Of a stretch of 6,585 nucleotides of DNA, positions 5,122-6,585 are shown piece after piece (the first letter of the stretch is position 1; each line of letters opens with the position of its first letter). A program made the position numbers and the translations under genes. The DNA is from Rickettsiales bacterium (GTDB taxonomy: Bacteria; Pseudomonadota; Alphaproteobacteria; Rickettsiales; UBA998): positions 1-6,585 of the forward strand of contig JAIEPI010000126.1 of assembly GCA_019749855.1 (NCBI GenBank), written 5' to 3'. A model generated the notes under the pieces. That model ran no database searches and was not told where the DNA came from. It saw only the letters and a list, made by a program, of their open reading frames with translations.

Positions 5122-5628
5122 TTACTCTCCAAACCAGTCGAGTGGGAGCTGGTAATTAACGAGCAGTGTTTCTGCCCCTGGATTGCTATCATAAATACTG
5201 GCATTCGAGACATGGTTAAAAGAAACACCGACGCGGCTTTGATTCTCAAAGGCGTACGATACTTCTAATCCTGAGCGGAATTCAAGGGTGCCGCCCAGAT
5301 CCTTACTGTCACCTTCATGGTAAAGCCCAACAGCGAAATTTGGTGTCAGGGTAAAAGAGTAGCCCAGCGGCAAATCCCAATCGAGACCCCCATACACATA
5401 AGCGCCACCGTCGGAATCCACGTTGCCGCCAATCGTAGGACGCACACCGTAACCAATATCTACATAACGATATTCTAAGCCAAACTGGGTGGAGTTTTTG
5501 TTATCAAGTACATCGAAAACACCAATATAAGGAACGAGAAAGGAGCGGTCCGATGCGATAGACTCGCCAGCATGCGCCGCCAGAGGTGTCATCAGAAGCA
5601 ATGAAGCAGAGAAAAGCAGTGAGCGCAT
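5122..5628 (-). CDS. PagL-like lipid A 3-O-deacylase (acyloxyacyl hydrolase family)
   Basis: PagL proteins are small outer-membrane beta-barrels that remove the 3-O-linked acyl chain of lipid A and so remodel LPS. This 168-residue product has a signal peptide (MRSLLFSASLLLMTPLAAHA, cleavage likely after residue 20), leaving about 148 residues, the PagL size. Alternating aromatic/hydrophobic strands fill the rest. His139 and Ser141 in FNHVSNASI and Glu153 in NPGAETL have the same spacing (H-x-S, then 12 residues to E) as the His126/Ser128/Glu140 triad of Pseudomonas PagL. The C-terminus is DWFGE, so the last residue is not the aromatic usual for outer-membrane barrels. It is convergent with rplI and divergent from the nuclease-like gene. 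The ribosome site is weak (AGG six bases before the ATG). Confidence 0.83.
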   Translation of the reverse strand: MRSLLFSASLLLMTPLAAHAGESIASDRSFLVPYIGVFDVLDNKNSTQFGLEYRYVDIGYGVRPTIGGNVDSDGGAYVYGGLDWDLPLGYSFTLTPNFAVGLYHEGDSKDLGGTLEFRSGLEVSYAFENQSRVGVSFNHVSNASIYDSNPGAETLLVNYQLPLDWFGE

Positions 5629-5657
5629 GAGAAACCTATGCCTGAGTTAATTTGTTC

Positions 5658-5686
5658 TTTATAGTCATCCCCGCAGTGAGACGCAA
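5658..5686 (-). promoter_or_regulatory. Candidate promoter for the pagL-like gene
   Basis: On the minus strand TTGCGT (plus 5681-5686) and TATAAA (plus 5658-5663) are 17 bases apart, ending about 30 bases before the gene start. The -10 matches five of six bases; the -35 keeps only the TTG core. The whole divergent spacer is 61 bases, so any promoter for the opposite gene must overlap this one. Confidence 0.35.
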
Positions 5687-5689
5687 ACG

Positions 5690-6415
5690 ATGAAGCAGAG
5701 CTTGGCCATGAGTGAATGCGTTATTTTTTGTTTAGCGGCCTTCATGTTGATGTATCCCTTACAACTCTTGGCATTGACACAAGGACCAGGCTATAGCGTG
5801 CAAGACCCGTCGGGACATAGCTATCAAATAGCTGACATTGTGCCTCCCTTTGATGATCCGCAACAGATGAATGCGGCAATGGCGTGGCTAGGTCACACAC
5901 TGAAGAACAATCATTGGAAGGCGCATCCGCTCACTCCACGTGCTGATCGTTATGGCCGATTGATGGCGCGCGTCAGGTCCATGGCACAAGATGACCTCGC
6001 CGAGTCTATGCTGCGTGCCGGTCATGCCATGGTGGCCTTCGACATCCCAGACCCAAAACGCGCCGCGAAATTGTTGGCGATTGAGACAGATGCACGCCAA
6101 AGCCAACGTGGCATATGGGCATCACGCACAACTCTGCCATTTGACAAGGCCGAGGCAAAAACCGGCCGCTACGTTCAGGTTGAAGGGCGCGTGGTGCGGG
6201 TTGATCATCACAAAGGTCATATTTTTCTGGCCTTTGGTGAGGATTGGCGCACCGATCCCACCGGCTTCATTCCTGCCGGCGCAGCACCGCGCTTTTCCCA
6301 GAATGATTTGATGCAATATGCCGGAAAGAACGTGCGCCTTCGCGGCTGGCTTGAAGAGCAAAATGGCCCCTCCATATTACTCGTGCAGCCCTATGCCATC
6401 GAAATGCTACCGTGA
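5690..6415 (+). CDS. Exported staphylococcal-nuclease-like protein with C-terminal OB-like domain, active site apparently degenerate
   Basis: The 241 residues start with a hydrophobic segment (8-29) that looks like a signal peptide or membrane anchor without a lipobox. The SNase-like part spans about 34-150: DRYGRLMARV (86-95), AESMLRAGHAMV (104-115) and ETDARQSQRGIWAS (132-145) match the second half of the nuclease fold, with Arg90 at the place of S. aureus Arg87. In the stretch that should read FRLLLVDTPE, this protein has YQIADIVPPF (45-54), so by my alignment Arg35, Asp40 and Glu43 become Gln, Val and Phe. The C-terminal part (160-240; VEGRVVRV, LAFGEDWRTDPTGFIP, VRLRGWLEEQNGPSI) resembles the OB-like domain found behind such nucleases in alphaproteobacteria. 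ATG 5690 is chosen because its Lys2 gives a signal-peptide n-region; ATG 5708 is possible. Neither has a good ribosome site. Confidence 0.78.
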   Translation: MKQSLAMSECVIFCLAAFMLMYPLQLLALTQGPGYSVQDPSGHSYQIADIVPPFDDPQQMNAAMAWLGHTLKNNHWKAHPLTPRADRYGRLMARVRSMAQDDLAESMLRAGHAMVAFDIPDPKRAAKLLAIETDARQSQRGIWASRTTLPFDKAEAKTGRYVQVEGRVVRVDHHKGHIFLAFGEDWRTDPTGFIPAGAAPRFSQNDLMQYAGKNVRLRGWLEEQNGPSILLVQPYAIEMLP

Positions 6416-6585
6416 CACGCAACGCCACCCTCAGCTCCGCCATACAATATATCACTGACGTCTTTGTCCAGGAAGATGAATTGCTGCAGCGAGTACGGCT
6501 GGCAGGGGAATCCCTGCGCGCGGGCATGCAGGTTAGCCCGCTGGAAGGACAGCTATTGTTGGTGCTGGCGCGACTGATCACCGCG
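6412..6585 (+). CDS. Class I SAM-dependent O-methyltransferase, N-terminal part (cut by right edge)
   Basis: Fifty-eight codons are visible from a GTG that overlaps the stop of the upstream gene (GTGA). The pattern EDELLQRVRLAGESL (22-36), GMQVSPLEGQLLLVLARLI (38-56) is the typical N-terminal cap of bacterial family 3 (catechol/caffeoyl-CoA type) O-methyltransferases, where the SAM-binding motif VLEIGT would come next, beyond the window. Substrate cannot be told; many family members of this kind act on small catechol-like molecules or have no known substrate. The 4-base overlap suggests translational coupling with the nuclease-like gene. No clear Shine-Dalgarno site precedes the GTG. Confidence 0.8.
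   Translation, partial: MTRNATLSSAIQYITDVFVQEDELLQRVRLAGESLRAGMQVSPLEGQLLLVLARLITA

Noticed and set aside
5991..6581. Open frames in other registers over the nuclease-like gene and the methyltransferase start
   Set aside because: They are shadows of the two real plus-strand genes, which show family motifs.
1..6585. Mobile element, CRISPR array, toxin-antitoxin or defence system
   Set aside because: No transposase or integrase motifs, no regularly spaced repeats and no defence-type domains are visible; genes are housekeeping or envelope-related.

Overview
The window looks like ordinary chromosomal DNA of an alphaproteobacterium. Supporting evidence: a DUF2232-type membrane protein lies between rpsR and rplI, an arrangement typical of that class; fabD and rpsF are divergent neighbours; S6, S18 and L9 have alphaproteobacterial-looking sequences; and a PagL-type lipid A deacylase implies a Gram-negative outer membrane. 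GC content is moderate. The order or genus cannot be fixed from sequence alone. I see no insertion sequences, tRNA or rRNA genes, CRISPR arrays or phage genes.

Left part (1-2399, minus strand). Reading along that strand, the order is fabD (malonyl-CoA:ACP transacylase), fabG (3-oxoacyl-ACP reductase), then dnaB (replicative helicase). Only the 137 N-terminal residues of DnaB are present, because the gene runs off the left edge. The two fatty-acid genes supply malonyl-ACP and perform the first reduction of each elongation cycle. acpP, which usually follows fabG, is not here; dnaB occupies that position. The 137-base and 171-base gaps in this cluster hold no genes but contain clear hairpins.

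Middle part (2400-5097, plus strand). A 241-base divergent control region separates fabD from rpsF and holds two 6-6-6 inverted repeats and a structured rpsF leader. rpsF and rpsR (ribosomal proteins S6 and S18) form a short operon closed by a strong intrinsic terminator at 3357-3387. The multi-pass DUF2232 membrane protein follows, then rplI (ribosomal protein L9), which has its own candidate promoter. A second strong hairpin with A and T tracts on both sides (5065-5097) lies between rplI and the convergent pagL-like gene and can end transcription from both directions.

Right part (5098-6585). The exported PagL-like lipid A deacylase is on the minus strand. Back to back with it, across only 61 bases, is an exported staphylococcal-nuclease-like protein on the plus strand that seems to have lost most of its catalytic residues and carries a C-terminal OB-like domain. 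Its stop codon overlaps the GTG start of a family 3 O-methyltransferase cut by the right edge.

I see no convincing new multi-gene system. The items most worth a second look are the apparently inactive nuclease-like protein, the possible S6:S18 autoregulatory leader, the Gly/Ala-rich extension of S18, the displaced dnaB, and the structured intergenic regions.
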